Positions 53,174-60,693 of a stretch of 64,000 nt of DNA are shown piece after piece. The notes under the pieces were generated by a model that worked only from the letters and a program-made list of their open reading frames with translations, was not told the DNA's origin and searched no databases. The translations under genes were made by a program, and so were the position numbers. Source of the DNA: an uncultured Colwellia sp. (GTDB taxonomy: Bacteria; Pseudomonadota; Gammaproteobacteria; Enterobacterales; Alteromonadaceae). The stretch spans positions 1 to 64,000 of the forward strand of contig CAJXWZ010000023.1 of assembly GCA_913062815.1 (NCBI GenBank), given 5' to 3'. Within the stretch, counting starts at the first letter, position 1, and every line of letters starts with the position of its first letter.

Positions 53174-53740
53174 CTAACGCACTTGTTTAGCTGCTTGTAA
53201 GCCATAGGTGCGCTCAAAAGCTATTTGTAACTCATGATAAAACGAGTTAGTTGCTATATTTAGCTGAGTACAAAACTCTTCAAGTTCTTCAGGAGACATA
53301 ACCACTTTCTTAAAAATAAGCTCCTCTCTAAAATCATTTCCTAAGTCTGTGAGGACTGACAATTTGCTAATAATTTCATTTTCACCAATTAATTTCAGTC
53401 TAGAAATAGCAATAGATTTTTTTTCTCTTGTATCAACAAAATCATTATCTATAGCCAATAATCCTTGCTGTGTCAGTGTTTGACGGTCAACATCTCCAGA
53501 AGGAATACCATGTCTGAGGGAGCCATCAACCTTTGATACGTACTTTCTCAGGGTATTCAGATGAGGTTCTATGCTTTCAGTAGCAAACTCTAATATTTCT
53601 ATACGTTTATCTATCTGTTTATTTGATTTATCAACTGAGTGATTTTTAGATGTAATAAAATAAGTTGATACACCACTAATAATTGCACCTAAACCAATTT
53701 TAACTGCCGTATCAATAATATCTAATGTATCCTTTGGCAT
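53174..53740 (-). CDS. Membrane-anchored phage protein, unknown
   Basis: A 188-residue protein when read from ATG 53740, which has a perfect AAGGAGGTG ribosome site; an open frame extends 26 codons further but lacks one. A membrane helix at about 13-33 (AVKIGLGAIISGVSTYFI) follows a short cytoplasmic tail. The rest is a charged helical domain (KQIDKRIEILEFATESIEPH). It has no known motif. It lies downstream of zot on the same strand, and could be an accessory or superinfection function. Confidence 0.6.
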   Translation of the reverse strand: MPKDTLDIIDTAVKIGLGAIISGVSTYFITSKNHSVDKSNKQIDKRIEILEFATESIEPHLNTLRKYVSKVDGSLRHGIPSGDVDRQTLTQQGLLAIDNDFVDTREKKSIAISRLKLIGENEIISKLSVLTDLGNDFREELIFKKVVMSPEELEEFCTQLNIATNSFYHELQIAFERTYGLQAAKQVR

Positions 53741-53879
53741 AACACCTCCTTTTATAGTTAACAGCCTAATTAATGGCCGTATTATGGTTAGAATAAGCGA
53801 CAATGCAGTAAAAGCCAATTGTTATTTTGTTCTTATTTATTAGCTTCTTAGTAAACTTATAACATTGACTTCTCACCTC

Positions 53880-53935
53880 TTCGGCCTCTTCCTCCTTGCT
53901 CAGGCTTCGCCGTCGTCATCGTTCTCAATTGTTCG
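53880..53935. other. GC-rich tract with mini-hairpins after zot
   Basis: Directly downstream of the zot stop, the minus strand turns purine-rich and much more GC-rich than the neighbourhood. It contains short hairpins such as GGC-GAA-GCC (53903-53911). It is a candidate packaging signal or structured terminator. Confidence 0.4.
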
Positions 53936-55240
53936 CTAGGTACTTTCTAACTCATTATTAACAATCGGCTTATTATTAATGATTTTAGGTGAGCAATGAA
54001 CGAAACGTGTTAAGTCACCATCAACAAGCTTAACGGTACAGTGATTTATATATTCAACAGAAATGCCAAAGTAATGTAAATCCATACTATTAATGCTAAT
54101 TTCATCATTACCAGAAACAAGCTTAAAAATGTACTCTTTGTATTTTCTGTCTTTGTTTAAGACTACCGTTTGATAACCTGTCATATATATTTTTGACGCT
54201 TCATAAGGTAACGCTAAAGAAAGAGCATTTTCATTACCACGCGAAAAACGGTTAGAAGAATTAAAAAAATTAGAATTTTTAGCAGTGGACGCGCTAGAAA
54301 CTTGGCCGTTTTCTTGAAGAGACTCACGGTGGTATGTGCCAAGACTTTTCCTATCGTCTTTAATAAATCCCCACCATGTCGCATAGCCGACACAAAGAAG
54401 TAGTATGGCGATAGCAAAAATAAGCGAAGGGTCTTTGAAGCCGTTAACACCTCCCCGTTTTGTAACCTCCCCTGTACTGGTTGACTTGTAGAGCTTATGA
54501 ACGTCGACGGGAACCCGCCGCCAAACTGTCGGATCGTCTTTCTTTTTGGGTATTCCATTGTTTTTTGGACTGTGTTCATGGATTCTAGGCTTCCTTTTAA
54601 ACCAAGGGATAAATTCTAACGTGTCGTTATATTTGTGATAATAAGCAAAAGAGCAAACACGCCTTATCAGTTTATGTACCTCTTCAATTGCAGGAGTACA
54701 GTAAATTAAATCCCAGTTATATTTACGCTGTCGCATATTCGCTTCACGCATTTTTTTAGGGTAGATAATATGGCCATTTTCATCCAATACCGTTTCGCCT
54801 GTATCATCGGTTGAGCCTTCATCCGTTGGTGGTGTGTAGCTCGCAATTTCCTTTTTGTAATACTCAAAGTATTTTGTTGGTAACTTATCTTTCAATGAGT
54901 CGATACCTTGGCTATCTAGCTCTTCAGGTTTGAATACTTTGGCATCATCTGGAAAGACATCTTGTACTTCATCCATGATGATAAAAGCGTTAACTGGCAT
55001 CCACCAAAACCAACGACGCCAAAGGTATAAGCCTTTTTCTGTTTGACTTGATAAACGCCAGATATCAGCGGTTTCAGGAAAGGTTTCGTTTAGCTCTATT
55101 TCAATAGATTCTTTTGTAAGAATTCCTTCAATATTTGTAACAACTAACCGCCCTGCTCGAAGCTGTGGCAATACCTCAAACCACAAAGCACTGGCTGATT
55201 TAAAAGAGCCGGGATTACCATGGAATATTGACGTTGCCAT
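53936..55240 (-). CDS. zot: Zot-like assembly ATPase (pI family)
   Basis: A 434-residue inovirus morphogenesis ATPase. The Walker A motif is HGNPGSFKSAS at about 7-17 and Walker B is AFIIMDEVQDVF with D90/E91. A membrane helix lies at about 273-291, as in pI/Zot proteins, leaving a short periplasmic tail. It powers extrusion of the filament through the inner membrane. ATG at 55240 overlaps the upstream stop as TAATG, showing translational coupling; an upstream in-frame start is less likely. Despite the name, toxin activity is not implied. Confidence 0.93.
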   Translation of the reverse strand: MATSIFHGNPGSFKSASALWFEVLPQLRAGRLVVTNIEGILTKESIEIELNETFPETADIWRLSSQTEKGLYLWRRWFWWMPVNAFIIMDEVQDVFPDDAKVFKPEELDSQGIDSLKDKLPTKYFEYYKKEIASYTPPTDEGSTDDTGETVLDENGHIIYPKKMREANMRQRKYNWDLIYCTPAIEEVHKLIRRVCSFAYYHKYNDTLEFIPWFKRKPRIHEHSPKNNGIPKKKDDPTVWRRVPVDVHKLYKSTSTGEVTKRGGVNGFKDPSLIFAIAILLLCVGYATWWGFIKDDRKSLGTYHRESLQENGQVSSASTAKNSNFFNSSNRFSRGNENALSLALPYEASKIYMTGYQTVVLNKDRKYKEYIFKLVSGNDEISINSMDLHYFGISVEYINHCTVKLVDGDLTRFVHCSPKIINNKPIVNNELEST

Positions 55241-55644
55241 TAGCTTAAGAACCTCATAACAAAGCGCGTCATCCACGCTTGGAATAACAAATTAATACCA
55301 TCGAATAGACGCATATCAATTAATGCCTGCCTTACATCTTGCGGTAAAGCGGTCATTTGCGCAGTGATTTGAGACATGATATTTAAATCAGCAATGATGA
55401 CTTTGGCAACTCCCCACGAATATTGCATGAGTTCAAGTTTTACAAAAAGCTTAGCCTTAACAAGCCAGACAACTAACCAACCTGTTAAACGCTGCAACAT
55501 GCTTGGCACATCATCAAAAAAGTAAGTCCACATTTCGCTAAAACTATCGGCAACCATTTGTGAAGCCCCTGCAATATCTTGATAGGTATCACCCATAGCG
55601 ATAAACGGCACAAAGAGAAATACGCCTAATATGATTTTTTTCAT
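55240..55644 (-). CDS. Minor coat protein, pVI-like
   Basis: A protein of about 134 residues starting MKKIILGVFLFVPFIAMGDT. It has an N-terminal signal-like helix, a hydrophobic central helix (LTGWLVVWLVKAKLFVKLE) and an amphipathic C-terminus. Size, hydrophobicity and place between the adsorption protein and zot match inovirus pVI-type virion end proteins. The start at 55644 is coupled to the upstream stop (TAATG) with an AGGAAAAG ribosome site. Its 3' end is coupled to zot in the same way. Confidence 0.78.
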   Translation of the reverse strand: MKKIILGVFLFVPFIAMGDTYQDIAGASQMVADSFSEMWTYFFDDVPSMLQRLTGWLVVWLVKAKLFVKLELMQYSWGVAKVIIADLNIMSQITAQMTALPQDVRQALIDMRLFDGINLLFQAWMTRFVMRFLS

Positions 55645-57338
55645 TAGTCTTTTCCTAATAGGATAAACCCTGCAGAAATGGAGCAAAGCAACATCACCGC
55701 ACCTGATAACAAGTTAAAAAAGAACCCGAAACGCGATAATGACAAATCGAAACTTCCCTGTGTTAACACAAGATTTCTGGCTTCATAACCTGAGCCACTT
55801 GGCACATTAATCGTCATTAAGGAAGTAGCCTCCGCCTTAGCTAAGTTGATAAAGCTAGTCATATCAGTTTGGAGTTGTGTGATTTCTGCTTGAAGTGCCG
55901 CTTTGCTTGATTCATCAAAAAGGGCGTTGATTTTTGACTTATCAATATCGCCCGTCGTTGTAGAAAAGGTTTCTTTTTCTTCTTCTTTCTCTATTGCATA
56001 CACCACTTCTCTACTACTGTCTTTTGTTAGCTTAGAAAGCTCTTCGATAGCGGCAACGACTTTCTGGTTACCTGATTTAATTGTAGAAACTTGCGTTTCC
56101 ATTGTAGAGCGCACACCCGCCTCAATTTGAGCTAACTTTTCATTACTTTTTTTAACCAGTGCAGCGACTTCAATACTTGCTTTAGTTTCTTGTGATTGTG
56201 TCGTTACGTCATCAGGCGTCCAACTACCCCCTGCATCAAAACAAGCGGCACAATGACCCGCCGTAGGAACAGAGCAAGTACCCGTCCCAACAGGGCAAGA
56301 GGTTTCTTGATAGTCTTGTGCTTCATCCCAATCACCGCCCATATCTTCACAAAACCCCCTTGAAGAGCTAGCCGCAATGACAGAGCAAGTACCATTATCA
56401 TCATGGTAATTTGATTCGCCTTCACCAACATCGTTATGTAATGAAGTATCACACATAAGCGTCGAGCCATTATCTATACAGCCATCATCACAAATTTCAG
56501 TACCAGAAGTTGAAGAGCAATGTTTATCTCTTTTAGCCTCGCAATAATTTTTGCCATTAGAGTGGATACAACTATCTTTATCAGTGCCAGTCCCTGAGCT
56601 GTCATAGGTGGGGTCTTCTGAGTTGCCACAACCTAAAGCGTTGTTTCCAGTTCCTGAGTAATAACTGGCATCTCCAGTGGTTTGTTTTGAGACTGAGCAG
56701 GATGCGCCATTGTATGCGTTATAACACATTGTTGAAGCCGTGTTGTTGCCTGAATCAATGACTAATTCTTTGCAATAATCATCATTTTTTTTCAGTTCAT
56801 TTTCTTTTTCTTGTTCGTAAGCTATATCGTTAGGGTGATAACAGATATCTGTTTCACCATCTTCGTTAGTATCAAGACCAAAGCTATGATTAGGATGTGA
56901 TTCTGGGGGACAACTATTACTATCAACTTTACCTAAACCAACATTTCCGAGATAAATACCAGATTCAGCAGAAGTCCAACCAACACCCGTAACGACGAAA
57001 TTTCTTGTCCAAGTACATTGGACTTTTGCAAAAGTTTCGGTTTGTTCAAAAAGATGACCCGAGGGGTTAGTTCGATAGTCATTAGTACTAAATTTTTCTT
57101 GTTCTGGATAAAGAGACATACACAGGTTAGCAACATCCACATCGCAAGTACTACCAAGAAAGGCATTAGTACCATTAGTTGTACTCGTTACTACACATTG
57201 CGTGTCTACTTTAGGCGATACACCATCAAGTTTTGAATAATCCACTTTAAACGAAAAGGCAAAAAAAGAGGAAAAAAAAGCGACTGAAAAAGCCGCTATT
57301 TTCCATGCTTGCCACACATTAACTTGTACGTATTGCAC
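55644..57338 (-). CDS. Adsorption protein, pIII-like
   Basis: A 564-residue protein that fits the tip adsorption protein. An N-terminal hydrophobic signal/anchor (AAFSVAFFSSFFAFSF) is followed by Cys-rich, Gly/Ser/Asp-rich domains with many C-x-n-C pairs. Next comes a helical segment (about 390-520), and a C-terminal membrane helix ends in FILLGKD. GTG at 57338 has GAGGG 8 bp upstream; a TTG six codons further up is the other option. It would bind a host pilus and then TolA. The sequence differs from CTXphi pIII, as is usual for this variable protein. Confidence 0.8.
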   Translation of the reverse strand: MQYVQVNVWQAWKIAAFSVAFFSSFFAFSFKVDYSKLDGVSPKVDTQCVVTSTTNGTNAFLGSTCDVDVANLCMSLYPEQEKFSTNDYRTNPSGHLFEQTETFAKVQCTWTRNFVVTGVGWTSAESGIYLGNVGLGKVDSNSCPPESHPNHSFGLDTNEDGETDICYHPNDIAYEQEKENELKKNDDYCKELVIDSGNNTASTMCYNAYNGASCSVSKQTTGDASYYSGTGNNALGCGNSEDPTYDSSGTGTDKDSCIHSNGKNYCEAKRDKHCSSTSGTEICDDGCIDNGSTLMCDTSLHNDVGEGESNYHDDNGTCSVIAASSSRGFCEDMGGDWDEAQDYQETSCPVGTGTCSVPTAGHCAACFDAGGSWTPDDVTTQSQETKASIEVAALVKKSNEKLAQIEAGVRSTMETQVSTIKSGNQKVVAAIEELSKLTKDSSREVVYAIEKEEEKETFSTTTGDIDKSKINALFDESSKAALQAEITQLQTDMTSFINLAKAEATSLMTINVPSGSGYEARNLVLTQGSFDLSLSRFGFFFNLLSGAVMLLCSISAGFILLGKD

Positions 57339-57414
57339 TGGAGAAACCCTCAACAAAACAGTAAGTGAAAATGGTGGCGAACATTAATGATGTAAGCATT
57401 GCTTAAACCTGTGC

Positions 57415-57633
57415 TTAGCGAGTAAGCAATTTAATTACAATACCAACACCCGTTACAACAGCTGCGATACCTAAAACAACGACAACAGCAGCGCCCGTAT
57501 TGGTTTCGCCATCAGTTCCCGCAGCAGCAATGGCCGTTGAATGATCAGCCGCTTGCGCCATAGCACCAGTGAAACCCGCAGATAAAGCGAAACCAACTTT
57601 AGTTTTCATAAAACGATTTTTTAAGTTTTTCAT
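57415..57633 (-). CDS. Major coat protein, pVIII-like
   Basis: A 72-residue precursor. The basic N-terminus and signal helix end at AMAQA (A28), leaving a 44-residue mature protein. That begins with an acidic part (ADHSTAIAAAGTDGETN), then a hydrophobic helix (AAVVVVLGIAAVVTGVGIVI) and a basic tail KLLTR. This is the classic layout of inovirus major coat protein, which wraps the ssDNA. An AAGGG ribosome site precedes the ATG. Confidence 0.93.
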   Translation of the reverse strand: MKNLKNRFMKTKVGFALSAGFTGAMAQAADHSTAIAAAGTDGETNTGAAVVVVLGIAAVVTGVGIVIKLLTR

Positions 57634-57678
57634 AATAAATACCCTTAGTATTTTTAAGTAAAGTGCTCAATATGAGCG

Positions 57679-57984
57679 TTAAGTTTTACCGAGAATTCGG
57701 TTAACTCTTCCCAGTGAATGACCCGCAATAAAGCCAATTAAACAAATGGCATTAAAATAAGCGAAGTCCTCACCAGAGAATTCAAATAAGTCCTTTAAGG
57801 TGGCAATGATTGCGTCTTGACTCATTGCGTCATAATCAGACTTATCTAGTAGAACCAAGCCACTTGGGCATGACTCCACCGATGTACTATCAATTCTTAA
57901 GTTGCCGTTACTTGTCTCATACAAGCAATAAGCTGCGTTTGAGTTAAACGAGCACAGCAATAAAAGAATGATTAAAAATTTCAT
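57679..57984 (-). CDS. Small secreted phage protein, probable minor coat
   Basis: A 101-residue protein with a signal peptide (cleaved near NSNAAYC) and a C-terminal membrane helix (FNAICLIGFIAGHSLG). Two Cys (CLYE, ESCPSG) could form a disulfide. It sits directly before the major coat gene, where pVII/pIX-type or other minor virion proteins occur. Specific assignment is not possible from sequence. Confidence 0.6.
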   Translation of the reverse strand: MKFLIILLLLCSFNSNAAYCLYETSNGNLRIDSTSVESCPSGLVLLDKSDYDAMSQDAIIATLKDLFEFSGEDFAYFNAICLIGFIAGHSLGRVNRILGKT

Positions 57985-57992
57985 TACTCTGC

Positions 57993-58181
57993 CTATTCAA
58001 AGAATTGAAAAGGCATGCGAATGTCATAATCACCACAGTCAGGACAACAACTGTAATCATGTGATTTGGCTAATTCAGTCACTACACCTGACCAACCACA
58101 ACCACAATGAAATCGCTGTGTAACAGGCACTAAGCTAGTTAAATTGATGTTCTTTTCAAAAAAAGCGACTGAATCAACCAT
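57993..58181 (-). CDS. Small zinc-ribbon-like phage protein
   Basis: A 62-residue protein with four to five Cys in the pattern HCGCGWSG and SCCPDCG, suggesting a zinc ribbon. It lies between the ssDNA-binding-like gene and the minor coat gene. The start has an AGGGCAC ribosome site. Function unknown; small zinc-binding proteins of this kind may act in phage regulation. Confidence 0.6.
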   Translation of the reverse strand: MVDSVAFFEKNINLTSLVPVTQRFHCGCGWSGVVTELAKSHDYSCCPDCGDYDIRMPFQFFE

Positions 58182-58190
58182 GACTGTGCC

Positions 58191-58505
58191 CTACTTCACT
58201 AATTCAAAATCAGTGACGATATTGCGTGATGGATTTTGTGGGTCGGCATCAAGCAGTAAGTGAACTTTTTCACCAAAGGGGCATTGGCTTTTAAAGCGCT
58301 CGAACAAAGCCGCATCAAAAAGAACACTTAATTCTTGTGTATCAAATCCCGCCATTTGAATATTGTGCTGCTCATTTTGGAACGACTCCGCATTTTTTAA
58401 GTAGGTCACATTGGCGAATTGGTAAGGTTTTGGAGAGCCTGATTTGTTGCTAGTACCACTACCAAATTTTGCGCCAATTACGATGATATTTTGAAGTTTA
58501 GCCAT
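58191..58505 (-). CDS. Phage ssDNA-binding protein, pV-like (probable)
   Basis: A 104-residue protein with an OB-fold-like beta-rich pattern (NIIVIGAKFGSGTSN, VTYLKNAES, KVHLLLDADPQNPSRNIVTDF). It lies directly downstream of the replication initiator, the usual place for gene V-type proteins that coat the new ssDNA. It resembles the DUF1293-type proteins of Vibrio filamentous phages; this is from memory and not checked. Confidence 0.7.
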   Translation of the reverse strand: MAKLQNIIVIGAKFGSGTSNKSGSPKPYQFANVTYLKNAESFQNEQHNIQMAGFDTQELSVLFDAALFERFKSQCPFGEKVHLLLDADPQNPSRNIVTDFELVK

Positions 58506-58527
58506 GAGTTCTATTTCCTTTTTTCGT

Positions 58528-59907
58528 TTAGGTTGTTGTTGAAAGTCGCTCTAAGTAGGCTTGCTCAGTGGTGGTTATAGCTAACCGCTGAGGAAGCGAA
58601 GACCGAGTAAATGGATCAGCAAGGTCTTTTAAGAATCTGTCGATGATTTGTGTATCCGTCATGTCGCAAATTAAGCGCATCATATTGATGGCTTTACGAG
58701 TTGAAATGACTTGGTTTTCAATGATTTTTTCAACCGTCATTTTTGTGCGTTTAACGATGGTTTTGATTACGCTTTGTTCTTCATTTAAGAAAGATAATGC
58801 AGGATAAGCACCCGCTAAATACTCACTTGGTTTAATCATGGTATCGAGAGGAATAACACGTTGACTCGAATGTAGTTCAAGCTCCCAGCGTACCCATTTA
58901 TCTTTAGGGTCACCCATTTGAATACCCTTTTCATATACTCGTAAAAGCTTGCCAGATTCACGCGAACCAACATATAAAGAACGTCCTTTATCAGGAATAA
59001 AGCGAAACTCTTTTTTAAGCTGCTTTTGTATTTTTTGAGTTAGGTGACCAGACTCGATATACATGTAAGAGGCAGGACGACCGCCAGAGTTAAAACCGCC
59101 CTTTTTAGCGTATTTTCTAGCAACATTAATTGAGCGCGTCCCTGCATAATCATCATGTGCCAAATCAATTCGAGTAATTTTAATTTCAGGAATGTTTTTT
59201 ATTTCTTGATAGAGCCTTGCCATATCTAACGCGTCACAACCTAAGCCCATGAAAGAAACGTAACAGCCAAGGTTTTTACCACCCCAAGCTATAATCCCTG
59301 CATTAACACCATCAGCATACAGTGTTGCGGAATATTGATAATTGAAACGTCCTGATGGGTTAGGTCTAACCGTCCACATATACGTTTCAGAAGTGAACAC
59401 ATTGTTTAACCGGCAGACAAAGCGCTCAGCTTCACCGCAGCAAAGTGTGTCGACTAAATCCACACCAATATTATCTAAAAGGTTATTTAATCGGTCATCG
59501 TATTTGGTGGCAGTATCGACCTCTAACTCGCCTTTGAGCATGTCGCGAAGTTCATATCTTGCAGCAACTTCATTTTCTGCTAAACGCATTGAATTTAAAG
59601 GTAGGTCTTTAAACCGTCTTTCGTCGAATTCACGTGTGATTTGCTCACATGAAGATTTGTAACGAGAAACGATTTGTTGATAAGCATCATTATTAAAAGC
59701 ATTCGTGGCAAGAAACTCTTTATGCATATTCTCTTTTAACTCATTATGCTTTCTTGCTAAAGAGTCATTTTTTGCCGTAGTAACAATGTCACCTTTAAGG
59801 CATGCACCAATTTTGGCTAAGTGCTTAATACGTAGTAGTTCGGTTGGTGACCAAGTAAGTGAAAGTGCATCTACTTTACAAGGAATGCTATTGATTTTAT
59901 TGGTCAT
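58528..59907 (-). CDS. Phage replication initiation protein (RstA/pII type)
   Basis: A 459-residue protein of the Rep_trans/phage replication initiation family. Diagnostic stretches are ITRIDLAHDDYAGTRS, RSLYVGSRESGKLLRVYEKG with the expected Tyr/Lys pattern, and KWVRWELELHSSQRV. It nicks the double-stranded form to start rolling-circle replication. ATG 59907 has GGGAG upstream and overlaps the preceding small gene by 11 bp. It is the main phage operon's key gene and is transcribed away from the divergent regulator. Confidence 0.9.
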   Translation of the reverse strand: MTNKINSIPCKVDALSLTWSPTELLRIKHLAKIGACLKGDIVTTAKNDSLARKHNELKENMHKEFLATNAFNNDAYQQIVSRYKSSCEQITREFDERRFKDLPLNSMRLAENEVAARYELRDMLKGELEVDTATKYDDRLNNLLDNIGVDLVDTLCCGEAERFVCRLNNVFTSETYMWTVRPNPSGRFNYQYSATLYADGVNAGIIAWGGKNLGCYVSFMGLGCDALDMARLYQEIKNIPEIKITRIDLAHDDYAGTRSINVARKYAKKGGFNSGGRPASYMYIESGHLTQKIQKQLKKEFRFIPDKGRSLYVGSRESGKLLRVYEKGIQMGDPKDKWVRWELELHSSQRVIPLDTMIKPSEYLAGAYPALSFLNEEQSVIKTIVKRTKMTVEKIIENQVISTRKAINMMRLICDMTDTQIIDRFLKDLADPFTRSSLPQRLAITTTEQAYLERLSTTT

Positions 59908-60112
59908 CAAAAACTCCCGAGTTATATAACGCTTGGTAGTTTTCGTCGTTAACTTCGATTAAGTTGAAGTCGTGTCCGTAGATAGTTTGTAAAAATGAAA
60001 TTAAAGAGACTAAATTCGAGAAATGATGCACTTGACCGTTGTGCTGTATAGCCACATCGCCCCATGCTTCATTTTGAAAATAGATGTCTTTAGTCACAAC
60101 AAGCCCTGTCAT
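59897..60112 (-). CDS. Small 71-residue phage protein, unknown
   Basis: First gene of the replication operon; its 3' end overlaps the replication initiator. Residues are mixed acidic/hydrophobic (IQHNGQVHHFSNLVSLISFL) with no clear DNA-binding motif. It is probably an early phage protein. Function unknown. Confidence 0.55.
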   Translation of the reverse strand: MTGLVVTKDIYFQNEAWGDVAIQHNGQVHHFSNLVSLISFLQTIYGHDFNLIEVNDENYQALYNSGVFDDQ

Positions 60113-60207
60113 ATTAAAAAAAGTAGGCCTTCAGGGCTAAGCTGAAATAACATCTAATGAGCGTCAACAACATTAAGTAAATGACTTCACCGCGAAAGCA
60201 TTTAAAC

Positions 60208-60267
60208 TGTAAACCAACGACTAACACCCTGTAAAGTGTTCGCTAACACGTTGCAAAAGGGTTTACA
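60208..60267. promoter_or_regulatory. Nested inverted repeats between rep and regulator genes
   Basis: An outer repeat TGTAAACC (60208-60215)/GGTTTACA (60260-60267) encloses GTGTT-CGCT-AACAC (60236-60249) and another AACAC copy at 60223. It lies between divergent phage genes and is a good candidate for regulator operators and promoter control, or part of the origin. Confidence 0.5.
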
Positions 60268-60310
60268 TGTAACTAAACTTAAAAAGTCAGCAGCAGTCAG
60301 GTAAATCTAA

Positions 60311-60559
60311 ATGAACTTTCAAGACGTATTAAATAAGGTCTGTAACGGAATTTCCGATAATAAAACTTCTCAGAAACTTGGTGTTTCAAGAGTTATGTTT
60401 AGCCAATACCGAAATGGTCATGCTTTGCCAACAAATGAAACTCTAGAAAAGATGATTGAAATGAGTGGATTGCCACCCTATCAAGTTTACTTGGCAACTT
60501 ATGCTGAAAAGATAGAAAACACACAAGTTGCAGAGGCTTTTAGGCACTTAGCGGCTTAA
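60311..60559 (+). CDS. Phage HTH regulator (Cro/RstR-like position)
   Basis: An 82-residue protein with a lambda-repressor-like helix-turn-helix: KTSQKLGVSRVMFSQYRNG at about 19-36, then LPTNETLEKMIEMSG. It is transcribed divergently from the replication genes, as RstR is in CTXphi, so it probably represses the phage lytic operon. It ends with a terminator before the epmB 5' end. Confidence 0.78.
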   Translation: MNFQDVLNKVCNGISDNKTSQKLGVSRVMFSQYRNGHALPTNETLEKMIEMSGLPPYQVYLATYAEKIENTQVAEAFRHLAA

Positions 60560-60573
60560 TGAAATAAGCATTG

Positions 60574-60601
60574 AAAAGGCCGCTTTTTATGGCGGTTTTT
60601 T
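60574..60601 (+). terminator. Intrinsic terminator after phage regulator
   Basis: AAAAGGCCGC/GCGGTTTTTT stem (two G-U pairs) followed by T-run. It would insulate epmB from regulator transcription. Confidence 0.75.
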
Positions 60602-60693
60602 AATATCTGTAATAGATAGATAACTTGTAAGTGACTAATAGATATACAGTTGTTGTTCACAATGATTGATCGTTTAGTTTGAATATAACAAAT

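Noticed and set aside
54214-54579. 121-residue open frame inside zot on the same strand in another frame
   Set aside because: It overlaps the clear Zot frame fully, has no ribosome site and its composition looks like a frame shadow.
53936-55240. Calling the Zot homologue a toxin
   Set aside because: The family is first of all a phage assembly ATPase; no toxin evidence is in the sequence.
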